From: an uncultured Oscillospiraceae bacterium
Lineage (GTDB): Bacteria > Bacillota > Clostridia > Oscillospirales > Oscillospiraceae
Assembly (NCBI GenBank): GCA_900754965.1
Contig: CAAEEO010000051.1
Location: 1 to 64,000, forward strand
Direction of reading: 5' to 3'
DNA length: 64,000 nucleotides
A model generated the notes under the pieces. The model was not told the origin of the DNA, made no database searches, and worked only from the letters and a program-made list of their open reading frames with translations. The position numbers and the translations under genes are program-made. Below are positions 9,382 through 17,134 of the stretch, one piece after another (position 1 is the stretch's first letter; every line of letters begins with the position of its first letter).

Positions 9382-10020
9382 TTACATTCTTTTATCCGTC
9401 CCGGAAGAACGCTCCTCCGGAAAACAAGGGTCAGCGGACACAGCCTGCCGAAGTGCACTGCCAAATCCTTTGAATGCCGATTCAATGATATGACGGCTGT
9501 TCTCCCCATCCACCTGGCGAAGATGGAGCGTCACCCCGGAATTGCGTACAAACGCCTGAAAGAATTCACGGGTCAGTTCTGTATCAAAGGTTCCCACCTT
9601 TTGACTGGGAATCTGCAGTCCATACCGAAGCGCTCCCCGGCCGGACAATTCCACCACTGCCAACACCAACGCCTCATCCGCAGGCAGCAAACAGTTTCCG
9701 AATTGCTGAATGCCTTTACCGTTTCCCACGATTTGTGCAAAAGCTTGCCCCAGGACAGTACCAACTTCCTCCACACAGTAGTAAGCATCTCCCCTGGCCG
9801 GTCCCTGGCAGTTAACCGTCAAATCAAACCGGCTGCAAGCGGCAAACAGTGCAAGCATTTGATCCAAAAATTCCACGCCCGTATCGATTTCACTATGCCC
9901 ACTGCCGTCCAGGCACAGATTTACTGTCACCTCTGTTTCCTTGCTCCTGCGCTGGATCACATAGGCTCTGGGCCGCTTTCCGGAATACACCGGGACAGTC
10001 ATTGTATGTTTTTCGGACAT
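9382..10020 (-). CDS. HisB-like protein (imidazoleglycerol-phosphate dehydratase fold) lacking metal-binding histidines
   Basis: A 212-residue HisB homologue if started at ATG 10020 (ribosome site GAGGGAG). An in-frame GTG at 10089, overlapping the yerC stop, would add 23 residues. The fold signature is clear: RRSKETEV (24-31), TGVEFLDQML (47-56), GDAYYCVEEVG (77-87), PADEALV (113-119) and ENSRHIIESAFK (173-184). The Mn-binding residues are not kept: DHML is DQML, the ARHG histidine is Cys62, the HH pair of the first PROSITE motif is Tyr80-Tyr81, and the second HH is Arg176-His177. Dehydratase activity therefore looks lost. No other his gene is in the window. A regulatory or ligand-binding role is possible but only inferred. 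Confidence 0.8.
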   Translation of the reverse strand: MSEKHTMTVPVYSGKRPRAYVIQRRSKETEVTVNLCLDGSGHSEIDTGVEFLDQMLALFAACSRFDLTVNCQGPARGDAYYCVEEVGTVLGQAFAQIVGNGKGIQQFGNCLLPADEALVLAVVELSGRGALRYGLQIPSQKVGTFDTELTREFFQAFVRNSGVTLHLRQVDGENSRHIIESAFKGFGSALRQAVSADPCFPEERSSGTDKRM

Positions 10021-10085
10021 TTCATCGCTCCCTCTATTGTACCTGAAAAGATTTCTCCTGATGATCTCCAAAAATATCTGCTGTT

Positions 10086-10382
10086 TCACACATCGGTCTT
10101 CTTCAGCCGTTGGAGCACCGTGGTGTAGCCCCCCGCTCCATACTGGTAACAGCGATTTACCCGACTGATGGTAGCAGAACTGGCTCCGGTGATCTCCGCG
10201 ATCTTCGCTGTGCTCTCCTCTTCATCCAAATGCCACGCCACAGCCATGCGCTGGGAAATATCTAAAACTTCCTTGGAGGTCAGCAGATCTTCCAACAATG
10301 CGCTGCATTCCTCTTTCGTCTTCACACTCAGTATCGCCTGGATCAGCAGCTGTGTGTTGGGTTGTTCAAATATATTCTGCAT
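10086..10382 (-). CDS. TrpR/YerC-family transcriptional regulator (HisR-like)
   Basis: A 98-residue all-helical DNA-binding protein of the TrpR/YerC/YecD family. The C-terminal half holds the helix-turn-helix: AKIAEITGASSATISRVNRC. The N-terminal half includes EVLDISQRMAVAWHL. In Gram-positive bacteria some members act as histidine-responsive repressors (HisR). The coupling here to a HisB-like gene by a 4-bp GTGA overlap fits that link but does not prove it. It has its own TTGACA promoter and diverges from the ATC-hydrolase-like gene. Confidence 0.85.
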   Translation of the reverse strand: MQNIFEQPNTQLLIQAILSVKTKEECSALLEDLLTSKEVLDISQRMAVAWHLDEEESTAKIAEITGASSATISRVNRCYQYGAGGYTTVLQRLKKTDV

Positions 10383-10436
10383 TTTATCACCTTGTTACTT
10401 TAATTTAATAATGTGCTATCATCTTATCGCAGTGTG

Positions 10437-10465
10437 AAAATACCACGATTTTTCTCAAATGTCAA
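10437..10465 (-). promoter_or_regulatory. Promoter of yerC-hisB-like
   Basis: Minus strand: TTGACA (10465-10460), a 17-bp spacer and TATTTT (10442-10437). It lies back to back with the plus-strand promoter at 10479-10507. Confidence 0.65.
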
Positions 10466-10478
10466 GCGCAATCTGTAA

Positions 10479-10507
10479 TTGCAATCAGCAGGCGCATACA
10501 GTATAAT
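10479..10507 (+). promoter_or_regulatory. Promoter of the ATC-hydrolase-like gene
   Basis: TTGCAA (10479-10484), a 17-bp spacer and TATAAT (10502-10507), followed by a roughly 100-nt leader. Confidence 0.7.
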
Positions 10508-10611
10508 AAGCGTAGTTTTTTCACAAACATTCCCGGAGCAGGACGCAGCGCGCCCACCTGTCCGGAAAAATCCGTCCCGGCCGCGCCGGAAGTTGTAAGG
10601 AGGCACCTACC

Positions 10612-11163
10612 ATGAGTCAGGAACAGATCCATCATTTTGTGGAATCATTGAAACTGGAAGAACCGGTCAGCCCGGAGGAATTCCATCAGGCCGTCAAAAG
10701 CGCCTATAAAGATCGCTCCACCCAGATTTATTTCATCTGGAAAAAACTGAAAGAACTTTACCCGGAAGTTGACGCCAATCGGGTAATCCGGGAGGGGTCC
10801 TGGGAATTTGGCCTTTGGCAGGGCCGGAAAATTGCCGAAAAATACGGTGCAGAAAACATCGGCCCCACAGAGGCAGTGCTCGGACAGACCTCCAAAGGCG
10901 GCTGGATGACATTTGAGCAGGAAATCACGGAACTGAGCGACGATCGGGCTGTGAAACTGTTCCACAGCTGTCCCCACGCTGAGGCTCTGGCAGAACTGGG
11001 CGAAAGTCCGGAGACAATCCGAATGTTCTGCCGGGAAATGCTGGGACACTGCGATTACGCCATCTGTGAGCCGTTCCCCAATGTGGAGATTGATTTCCCC
11101 ACTACCGTGGCCGATGGCCAGGGCCAGCCCTGCGCCATGACCATCACCAGAAAAAAGGACTGA
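10612..11163 (+). CDS. L-2-amino-thiazoline-4-carboxylate hydrolase-like protein
   Basis: A 183-residue soluble protein resembling the ATC hydrolase family (PF14196-type), named after an enzyme that opens a thiazoline ring on the route to L-cysteine in Pseudomonas. The conserved C-terminal part is visible: RMFCREMLGHCDYAICEPF with three Cys. In Clostridia most members have no tested activity, so the substrate is unknown. ATG 10612 follows AAGGAGG. The NhaC gene starts 50 bp downstream, and the two probably share a transcript. Confidence 0.65.
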   Translation: MSQEQIHHFVESLKLEEPVSPEEFHQAVKSAYKDRSTQIYFIWKKLKELYPEVDANRVIREGSWEFGLWQGRKIAEKYGAENIGPTEAVLGQTSKGGWMTFEQEITELSDDRAVKLFHSCPHAEALAELGESPETIRMFCREMLGHCDYAICEPFPNVEIDFPTTVADGQGQPCAMTITRKKD

Positions 11164-11213
11164 TCCTGCACCAGTCGCAGGTCACGAGAAATTGAGAATG
11201 AGAGGGATCGTTT

Positions 11214-12683
11214 ATGTCAAAACAGGAAACAAAAAAACGCCCGCGGAAAACGCCCAGCCTGGCACTTTCTCTGGTGCCGCTGATTGGTCTGGTCTTTTTC
11301 CTTGGCATCGGTTACGGAAAATTCAGATTCCCAACACAGGTGTGCATGATTGCGGCAGCGGCTGTCACCGCCGTGGTGGCATATATCTGTGGTTTGAGTT
11401 GGGACGATATGATGGAGGGAATCAAGGAAAAAATTTCTGCATCCCTGCCGTCGATCTTTGTGATGATCTGCGTGGGTGCCATGATCTCCAGCTGGATGGT
11501 CTCCGGCACCATCCCCATGCTGATCTACTACGGCATCAAGATCATTGATCCCCGACTGCTGTTCGTCACCGGATTTTTGGTCTGCGCACTGATTTCCACT
11601 GTCACCGGCACTTCCTTCGGCTCGGCAGGCACGGCGGGTATCGCCGTGATGGGCGTAGCCATCGCCACCGGTGCGCCTTTGGAGATTGCCGCCGGTGCAG
11701 TCATTTCCGGCGCAGTGTTCGGCGACAAACTCTCCCCCTTCTCCGACACCACCATTCTGGCTCCCATTGCCGCCGACTGCGATCTGTACGATCACATTAA
11801 GCACATGTTCTTCACCACCGGCTGCGCCAGCATCGTGGCGCTCATCGTCTACGCCATTGCCGGAATGAATTTGAACCCCGAAGACATGGCAAACGAGGAA
11901 ACAGTGCAGGCGATGCTCACCTCTCTGGAGAGCATGTATGGCTTCAATCCCCTGCTCCTGCTGCCTCCTGTGATTGTACTGGCCGGTGCATTCCTGCGGA
12001 AACCCACTGTGCCTACCATGCTCATTGCCTCTGTGCTGGCGCTGATTATGGGTGTGGTGTTCCACGGCTTTACCTGGACCGATGCTGCCAATGCGTTCTA
12101 CGGCGGTTTCAAAGTCGACTATGTCCCCGGTGTGGATGTGGCCGCCGTGCCCGCTACCATCATCACCCTGCTCAATCGCGGCGGTCTGATGGGCATGATG
12201 AGCACCATTCTGTTGGTGTTCTGCGCCATCGCCTTCGGCGGTATTTACAGCAAGACCGGCTGCATCGAGGTGGTGCTGAACCGGATGCTGAGCGCCATCA
12301 AGTCCGTGGGCAGTCTAATCACCTCCACCGTGGTAGCCACCATTTTCATGAGCATCGTCACCGGCAGCTCCTATCTTGCCATTCTGGTTCCCGGCGAGCT
12401 GTTCCGAGGTGCGTTCGACCGATTCGGTCTGCACCATAAAAACCTCTCCAGGACCCTGGAGGATGCCGGTACCTGCGTGGTTCCTCTGGTTCCCTGGGCC
12501 GTGGCCGGTACCTACATGGCCTCCACACTGGGCGTTTCCACACTGGACTATCTGCCCTGGGCAGTGCTGTGCTATACCAGTTTCGTTTTTGCCATCATCT
12601 TCGGCTTTACCGGCATCACCATCCGGGACAAAGATGATCGCCCCATTCGCAAATCCCGCAAAGAAACCGCGAATGCAAAGTAA
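11214..12683 (+). CDS. nhaC: NhaC-family Na+/H+ antiporter
   Basis: A 489-residue membrane protein with about 11-12 hydrophobic helices and the NhaC-family signature TSFGSAGTAGIAVMG near residue 127-141, followed by GDKLSPFSDTT around 167-177. The family exchanges sodium for protons, and some members exchange malate/lactate or other organic acids, so the exact cargo is uncertain. ATG 11214 follows GAGAGGG. The charged N- and C-terminal tails are presumably cytoplasmic. Transcription ends at the shared terminator before malQ. Confidence 0.88.
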   Translation: MSKQETKKRPRKTPSLALSLVPLIGLVFFLGIGYGKFRFPTQVCMIAAAAVTAVVAYICGLSWDDMMEGIKEKISASLPSIFVMICVGAMISSWMVSGTIPMLIYYGIKIIDPRLLFVTGFLVCALISTVTGTSFGSAGTAGIAVMGVAIATGAPLEIAAGAVISGAVFGDKLSPFSDTTILAPIAADCDLYDHIKHMFFTTGCASIVALIVYAIAGMNLNPEDMANEETVQAMLTSLESMYGFNPLLLLPPVIVLAGAFLRKPTVPTMLIASVLALIMGVVFHGFTWTDAANAFYGGFKVDYVPGVDVAAVPATIITLLNRGGLMGMMSTILLVFCAIAFGGIYSKTGCIEVVLNRMLSAIKSVGSLITSTVVATIFMSIVTGSSYLAILVPGELFRGAFDRFGLHHKNLSRTLEDAGTCVVPLVPWAVAGTYMASTLGVSTLDYLPWAVLCYTSFVFAIIFGFTGITIRDKDDRPIRKSRKETANAK

Positions 12684-12686
12684 TCA

Positions 12687-12725
12687 AAAAATGGGTGTAG
12701 CCTAAAAGGCTGCACCCATTTTTAT
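12687..12725. terminator. Bidirectional terminator between nhaC and malQ
   Basis: Stem AAATGGGTGTAGCC / GGCTGCACCCATTT with one mismatch and loop TAAAA, flanked by A and T runs. It lies between two convergent genes. Confidence 0.85.
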
Positions 12726-12737
12726 TTATCAGAAAGG

Positions 12738-14234
12738 TTACGCACTGCACACACTTCGGCCATACATCCGGGTCATCTCCCCAATCCGCTCGGCCAGTTC
12801 TGCAGTCAGCTGCCCCGGCAGCAGCCGCCACTGCCAGTTCCCCCCCAGGGTGCCGGGAACATTCGTCCGCGCCTGCGCCCCCAGTCCCAGAAAGTCCTGC
12901 ATCTGCGCCACAAACAGATTTGCATTGGAACACATCCCCCCTCGGATCATGCCCCAGTGGAGACCTTCCTCCTCGGTCAGACCCAAATACCGCCGGGCAA
13001 AGGCGGTTTCCTCTGCGCCCCCTTCTTCCATCCAGGCCAGAATGGTGGCGTTGTCATGGGTTCCAGGATAGCAAACGCAGTTTTCAGGGTAGGTGTGGGG
13101 CAAATAGGCGCTGAGCTGATCGGTGGAAAAGGCAAATTCCAGGATTTTCATTCCCGGCAATCCGCTGTCCGACAGCAACTGTTCCACCGCCGGGGTCAGC
13201 AGTCCCAGATCTTCTGCAATCAGCCGCAGTTTGGGGAACCATCCGGTCAGAGCTCCGACCAGTGCCATTCCCGGGCCTTTCACCCACTGCCCTTCCCGGG
13301 CAGTTTCCGCCCCATACGGTACCGCCCAATAGCTTTCAAAACCGCGAAAATGGTCGATCCGCAGCACATCAAACAATTTCTCCGCTCCGGCAATCCGGCG
13401 AATCCACCATCCGAATCCATCCTGCTCCATCCGATCCCATCGGTACAGCGGATTTCCCCAAAGCTGTCCATCCTCGCTGAAATAATCCGGCGGCACTCCG
13501 GCCACGGCTGTGGGCAAATGAGCCTCATCCAACTGGAAACTGTCCGGGTCGGCCCAAACATCTGCGGAATCCATGGCCACATAGATGGGCAGATCTCCAA
13601 TGATCCCCACACCCTTTTCCGCAGCATATTCCCGCAGCATTTTCCACTGCCGGAAAAACTGATACTGGATATAGGTAAACAGACGGACATCTGCCGCCAA
13701 CTGTTCCCGACACCGTTCCATTGCCGCCGGCTGACGGAGCCGGATCTCTTCCGGCCACTGCATCCAGGCCGCCCCGTCAAAATGGCGTTTGAGCGCCATG
13801 AACAGGGCATAATCCGGCAGCCAGGGGTTCTCCCGGACAAATTCCTCTACGGATTTCTGATCCCGTAGCCATCCCCGCTCCGCCGCTTTTTCCAACAGTC
13901 CGAAACGGCCGCGGAACTGCGCCTCATAATCCACCCGTGCCGGGTCCGCTCCCCAGAACACGCTCTGCACCTCTTCGGCAGTCAACACCCCCTCTTCCAC
14001 CAGAAGATCCAGATCCACGAAATAGGGATTGCCTGCATAGGTGGAGTAACTCTGATAGGGCGAATCCCCAAAACTGGTGGGTCCCACCGGCAGCACCTGC
14101 CACCAGGCCTGATGCGCCTCAGCCAGAAAATCCACAAAATCGTAGGCCGCCTGTCCCAGTGTTCCGATTCCATAGGGCGAAGGCAGTGAAAAAACGGGCA
14201 GCAGAACGCCGCTGCTGCGGGGAATGGTATTCAT
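12738..14234 (-). CDS. malQ: 4-alpha-glucanotransferase (amylomaltase, GH77)
   Basis: A 498-residue GH77 enzyme that transfers maltooligosaccharide units between alpha-1,4-glucans in the cytoplasm. Motifs are SPYGIGTLGQ near the N-terminus, RIDHFRGFESYW with the nucleophile Asp region, LIAEDLG with the acid/base Glu region and PGTHDNATILAW. ATG 14234, with AGGAGCG 7 bp upstream, is preferred over a longer reading that would give an untypical N-terminus. It fits the glycogen theme set by glgC/glgD at the left edge. It diverges from spoIIID. Confidence 0.93.
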   Translation of the reverse strand: MNTIPRSSGVLLPVFSLPSPYGIGTLGQAAYDFVDFLAEAHQAWWQVLPVGPTSFGDSPYQSYSTYAGNPYFVDLDLLVEEGVLTAEEVQSVFWGADPARVDYEAQFRGRFGLLEKAAERGWLRDQKSVEEFVRENPWLPDYALFMALKRHFDGAAWMQWPEEIRLRQPAAMERCREQLAADVRLFTYIQYQFFRQWKMLREYAAEKGVGIIGDLPIYVAMDSADVWADPDSFQLDEAHLPTAVAGVPPDYFSEDGQLWGNPLYRWDRMEQDGFGWWIRRIAGAEKLFDVLRIDHFRGFESYWAVPYGAETAREGQWVKGPGMALVGALTGWFPKLRLIAEDLGLLTPAVEQLLSDSGLPGMKILEFAFSTDQLSAYLPHTYPENCVCYPGTHDNATILAWMEEGGAEETAFARRYLGLTEEEGLHWGMIRGGMCSNANLFVAQMQDFLGLGAQARTNVPGTLGGNWQWRLLPGQLTAELAERIGEMTRMYGRSVCSA

Positions 14235-14306
14235 ACGCACGCTCCTGTCCCCGACGGTCTCCCGCCGGTGGTTTTTCTGCGACCCAAAGGCCGCGTCTTT
14301 TCTTTT

Positions 14307-14335
14307 ATTATATACGCCCGCCGGGAACTCGTCAA
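14307..14335 (-). promoter_or_regulatory. Promoter of malQ
   Basis: Minus strand: TTGACG (14335-14330), a 17-bp spacer and TATAAT (14312-14307), 73 bp upstream of the ATG. Confidence 0.75.
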
Positions 14336-14361
14336 TTTGAAATACCGCCCCGGAAAACCTT

Positions 14362-14391
14362 ACATATTCCCCCACATCTGATTCATATATA
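14362..14391 (+). promoter_or_regulatory. Candidate sigma-E promoter of spoIIID
   Basis: ACATATT (14362-14368) and CATATATA (14384-14391) are separated by 15 bp. This resembles the mother-cell sigma-E pattern of an ATATT-type -35 and a CATAnnAT-type -10. spoIIID is sigma-E dependent in Bacillus. The match is approximate. Confidence 0.45.
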
Positions 14392-14424
14392 TGTTTCACA
14401 GGGAAACGAAAAGGAAGTGATGCC

Positions 14425-14700
14425 GTGCGGGGCGATATTGAACAGAGAGCGTGTGATATCGCGGTGTACATCATCGAAAACAAAGTCACGGTCCGCGCCG
14501 CGGCCAAGCAATTCGGCATTTCCAAATCTACCGTTCATAAAGATCTGACAGAGCGTCTGGCCAAAATCAATCCCGGTCTGTATGCGCAGGTGCGGGATGT
14601 GCTGGATCTGAACAAAGCGGAACGGCATATTCGGGGCGGCATGGCCACGAAACAGAAATACAAAGGTGAGCAAAGTGAAAACCGGCAGGACCGCCCCTGA
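14425..14700 (+). CDS. spoIIID: Stage III sporulation transcriptional regulator SpoIIID
   Basis: A 91-residue mother-cell DNA-binding regulator that adjusts sigma-E and sigma-K target genes during sporulation. It shows the helix-turn-helix AAAKQFGISKSTVHKDLTER (residues 26-45) and the basic region AERHIRGGMATKQKYKGE. The start is GTG 14425 behind AAGGAAGT. The last codons lie inside the downstream terminator stem, so the tail SENRQDRP is partly dictated by that hairpin. Its presence marks the host as an endospore former. Confidence 0.95.
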   Translation: MRGDIEQRACDIAVYIIENKVTVRAAAKQFGISKSTVHKDLTERLAKINPGLYAQVRDVLDLNKAERHIRGGMATKQKYKGEQSENRQDRP

Positions 14701-14727
14701 ACAGGGCGTCCTGCCGGTTTTCATTTT
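14676..14727. terminator. Terminator overlapping the spoIIID 3' end
   Basis: A 16-bp perfect stem (14676-14691 with 14708-14723) extended by an inner GCCC/GGGC pairing. The spoIIID stop codon (14698-14700) is in the loop. A T-run follows on the plus strand. The minus-strand membrane protein gene ends just beyond it, so it may work both ways. Confidence 0.8.
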
Positions 14728-14738
14728 TACGGATGCGG

Positions 14739-15620
14739 TCAGAAAATTCCCGGAACAAAGCGGGACACTGCCATTCCCACCCCAAAGGAGACGGCGTTGG
14801 CGCACAGCGCATACAGCACCGGATGCAGTTTCTGCTCCTGCGGATGGCGGCGCAGGTACCACCAATAGATCCCCGCCTCCAACAGAAATACCATCAATTC
14901 CAAAAGAATGTACCACGCTACAAATGCGTAGTAGCCTCTCTGATAGTTCAGGTAGTTCAGCGCCAGATTCAGTAAGACCTGGGTGGTCACATTGGTCACG
15001 CAGATTAGCCGGAACAACTGCTTTCCCCGGAACAGGAACAGCCATCCCAACAGCAGCTCTACCCCAATCGTCGCCACACAGCGGCAGGCCAGAGAAACCA
15101 GCTCCCACCCATAAGGATAGTCTTTTTTCAGGAATACCTGTTTCACCGTGACCGGTTCCTCTTGTCCCTGCATCAGCACCTCGGACTCCACCGTCTTGGC
15201 GTCATAGTAGCTGTCAAAGGCATACTGCTCAAAAGAGCCGGGGCTGCCCCGAAATTCTCCGCTGTCCGGAAAATAGAGCAGAGCCTTAAACTCCTGGGGC
15301 GGATAGTATTCCCAGGAAAATACCTGAGTCTGGGTGCAGTCCTGGAAGTACCCCTGAAAATAATAGCCGTCCGGATCTTCGTAGTCCCGGAACGCCTGAT
15401 CTACCGTCTCCGGCCCATAGGCGTCTCTCCATTCGTTCTCCGGGTTCCAGGGACCATACACTTCCCGCTTGGATAACAGCGTGGCATAATATGTCTGCCC
15501 CTCCAGGCCCTCAAAGGTGATCACCACCGATGGTTCCGGTCCGATGTCTGCTGATACCGGAATTGCGCAGACAGACAGCATCATCAGACACACTACAAAA
15601 CGCAATAATTTCTGTTTCAT
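14739..15620 (-). CDS. Hypothetical secreted/membrane protein with four C-terminal helices
   Basis: A 293-residue protein of unknown function. A signal-like N-terminus (hydrophobic residues about 7-24, ending PVSADIG) precedes an extracellular region rich in Tyr, Phe and acidic residues (about 25-165). Four hydrophobic helices and a short basic tail close the protein. Similar architectures are common as unannotated proteins in Clostridia. ATG 15620 follows GAGGTGAGGG. It starts 58 bp after the alaX stop and could be co-transcribed with it. Confidence 0.7.
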   Translation of the reverse strand: MKQKLLRFVVCLMMLSVCAIPVSADIGPEPSVVITFEGLEGQTYYATLLSKREVYGPWNPENEWRDAYGPETVDQAFRDYEDPDGYYFQGYFQDCTQTQVFSWEYYPPQEFKALLYFPDSGEFRGSPGSFEQYAFDSYYDAKTVESEVLMQGQEEPVTVKQVFLKKDYPYGWELVSLACRCVATIGVELLLGWLFLFRGKQLFRLICVTNVTTQVLLNLALNYLNYQRGYYAFVAWYILLELMVFLLEAGIYWWYLRRHPQEQKLHPVLYALCANAVSFGVGMAVSRFVPGIF

Positions 15621-15678
15621 CTGCCCTCACCTCATTCTTTTTTAGGTTAGACGCTCCCACGAAAACAAATGTTCCCGG

Positions 15679-16827
15679 TCAGTTGGCAAAATAATTGCGA
15701 ATCTCTCTTTCCGTGGCGGTAGCCGTACCCTGGATCATCTCCGATTTTCCGCCGCCTTTGCCGCCGATGGCGGCATTGATGGCCTTGACTTCAGCACGCA
15801 GATCCACCGTTTTGCTGCCGATAATGTAGCGATACCCTTCCTCGTCGCTGCCCGCAAACGCCGCCGCGATCCCGGAACAGCGTTCCATGGCCCCGTTCAC
15901 CAGTTCCCGCAGACACACCGGGTCCAAATCCGGCTCGAAGAGCACCATATTCCCCTCACAGACCGGCAGTTCCTGAATTTTCCAGGCGGTGATGGTACGG
16001 TTGGCCTCGTTCAGTTTCTGTTTCAGCGCCTCATGCTCTTTCCACAGCCGCGCCACAGCATGGGCCGTTTCCAACGGCTTTGCAGACAGCAATCCAGAAA
16101 TGGAGGAAATATTGGCGCAGCGGGCATTGTAGTCATCTAAGGCATCCATGCCGCACAGCATGGTAATGCGAGTGCCGCCCCGATGCCTTGCCCAGGTATA
16201 GAGCTTGATGATTCCCACTTCTCCGGTGCGGGAAACATGGGGCGCACAGCAGGCACAGGTGTCATATCCCTCCACGGTCACAATCCGCACCGGGCCGGTC
16301 AGCGCCTTTTTGCTCCGGTACTCCATGGCATCCAATTCCGCCTGTTCCGGGAATCGGCAGATCACCGGGCCATTGGTTGCCACTGCCAGATTGGCCTCCC
16401 GTTCCAGTTCATAGATCTGCCCCGTGGTCAGTTCCCCGTTATAGTCCACGGTAATCACATCTTCTCCCATGTGGAACCCCACATTTTCCAAGCCAAACCG
16501 CTCGTGGATCAGTCCGGACAAAATGTGCTCCCCTGTGTGGTTCTGCATCCGGCGAAACCGTTGCATCCAGTCCAGTCGGCCTTCCACTACGCTGCCCGCC
16601 TGCACCGGCCGGTCTGTGAAATGCACCACATCCTCTCCCTGTTCCTTGCAGGTCAGCACCTGCGCCTGTCCAAGCCACCCTGTATCCGGCTCCTGTCCGC
16701 CGCCTCCGGGGAAAAAGGCCGTGCGGTCCAGGACGATTGCCCATCGTTCCCCCACTGGCTCACAGGACTGTACTGTAGCGGTAAATCGAGCCATGTGGCT
16801 GTCCATATAGTAGAGTTTTTCTGTCAT
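15679..16827 (-). CDS. Alanyl-tRNA editing protein AlaX-L
   Basis: A 382-residue stand-alone editing factor that removes Ser or Gly wrongly attached to tRNA-Ala. The second additional domain of AlaRS is present with its zinc site: HTGEH (His97, His101) and CACCAPH (Cys193, His197). The Gly-rich motif FFPGGGGQEPDTG is at residues 38-50. The C-terminus is a DHHA1-type domain ending IGGKGGGKSEMIQG, as in AlaX-L. ATG 16827 follows AGAGGAACGG. It has its own promoter immediately downstream of a candidate small RNA. Confidence 0.92.
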   Translation of the reverse strand: MTEKLYYMDSHMARFTATVQSCEPVGERWAIVLDRTAFFPGGGGQEPDTGWLGQAQVLTCKEQGEDVVHFTDRPVQAGSVVEGRLDWMQRFRRMQNHTGEHILSGLIHERFGLENVGFHMGEDVITVDYNGELTTGQIYELEREANLAVATNGPVICRFPEQAELDAMEYRSKKALTGPVRIVTVEGYDTCACCAPHVSRTGEVGIIKLYTWARHRGGTRITMLCGMDALDDYNARCANISSISGLLSAKPLETAHAVARLWKEHEALKQKLNEANRTITAWKIQELPVCEGNMVLFEPDLDPVCLRELVNGAMERCSGIAAAFAGSDEEGYRYIIGSKTVDLRAEVKAINAAIGGKGGGKSEMIQGTATATEREIRNYFAN

Positions 16828-16865
16828 ATCCGTTCCTCTTTTCCAGTCAAAATCCTATTTTCACC

Positions 16866-16894
16866 ATCTTAAAGGGGAAACGCCCCAATGTCAA
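16866..16894 (-). promoter_or_regulatory. Promoter of alaX
   Basis: Minus strand: TTGACA (16894-16889), a 17-bp spacer and TAAGAT (16871-16866), 39 bp before the alaX ATG. Confidence 0.8.
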
Positions 16895-16903
16895 CTCGTA
16901 TCC

Positions 16904-17082
16904 CCGAAAAGCACACAGAGGGCACGCCGTATTGTGGCGTGCCCTCTGCGCTTATCATGTATGGAGTTTTGGTAGGTCGGCAGACGGACAATGGCAACAT
17001 TCCATCTGCCCAAAAGAAAAAAGAGAGATGTGTCAATGGCAGAGTTCCGTGCCCATTAATGTTGTTAGGCATCGCTAACTCT
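16904..17082 (-). ncRNA. Candidate stand-alone small RNA between recG and alaX
   Basis: A complete transcription unit with no plausible reading frame. A near-perfect promoter (17117-17089) fires about 178 nt before a 13-bp GC-rich hairpin (16948-16936 with 16928-16916) followed by a moderate T-rich tail. Two further hairpins are visible in the RNA: AGAGTT paired with AACTCT enclosing TGCC/GGCA near the 5' end, and GGCAGA paired with TCTGCC enclosing TGG/CCA in the middle. I could not match it to SRP RNA, 6S RNA, tmRNA, RNase P RNA or a T-box. The alaX promoter begins just after it. Confidence 0.5.
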
Positions 17083-17088
17083 ATGGAT

Positions 17089-17117
17089 ACTATACAGGAT
17101 AGCTGTCCGTTTGTCAA
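17089..17117 (-). promoter_or_regulatory. Strong promoter of the candidate small RNA
   Basis: Minus strand: TTGACA (17117-17112), a 17-bp spacer and TATAGT (17094-17089). It starts 18 bp after the recG stop and no open reading frame with a ribosome site follows. Confidence 0.8.
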
Positions 17118-17134
17118 CTCTTTTTTCAAAATTT

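Noticed and set aside
16869..17129. Minus-strand open frame of 86 codons across the recG-alaX gap
   Set aside because: It begins upstream of the -10 box of the promoter, has no ribosome site, and its sequence is explained by hairpins.
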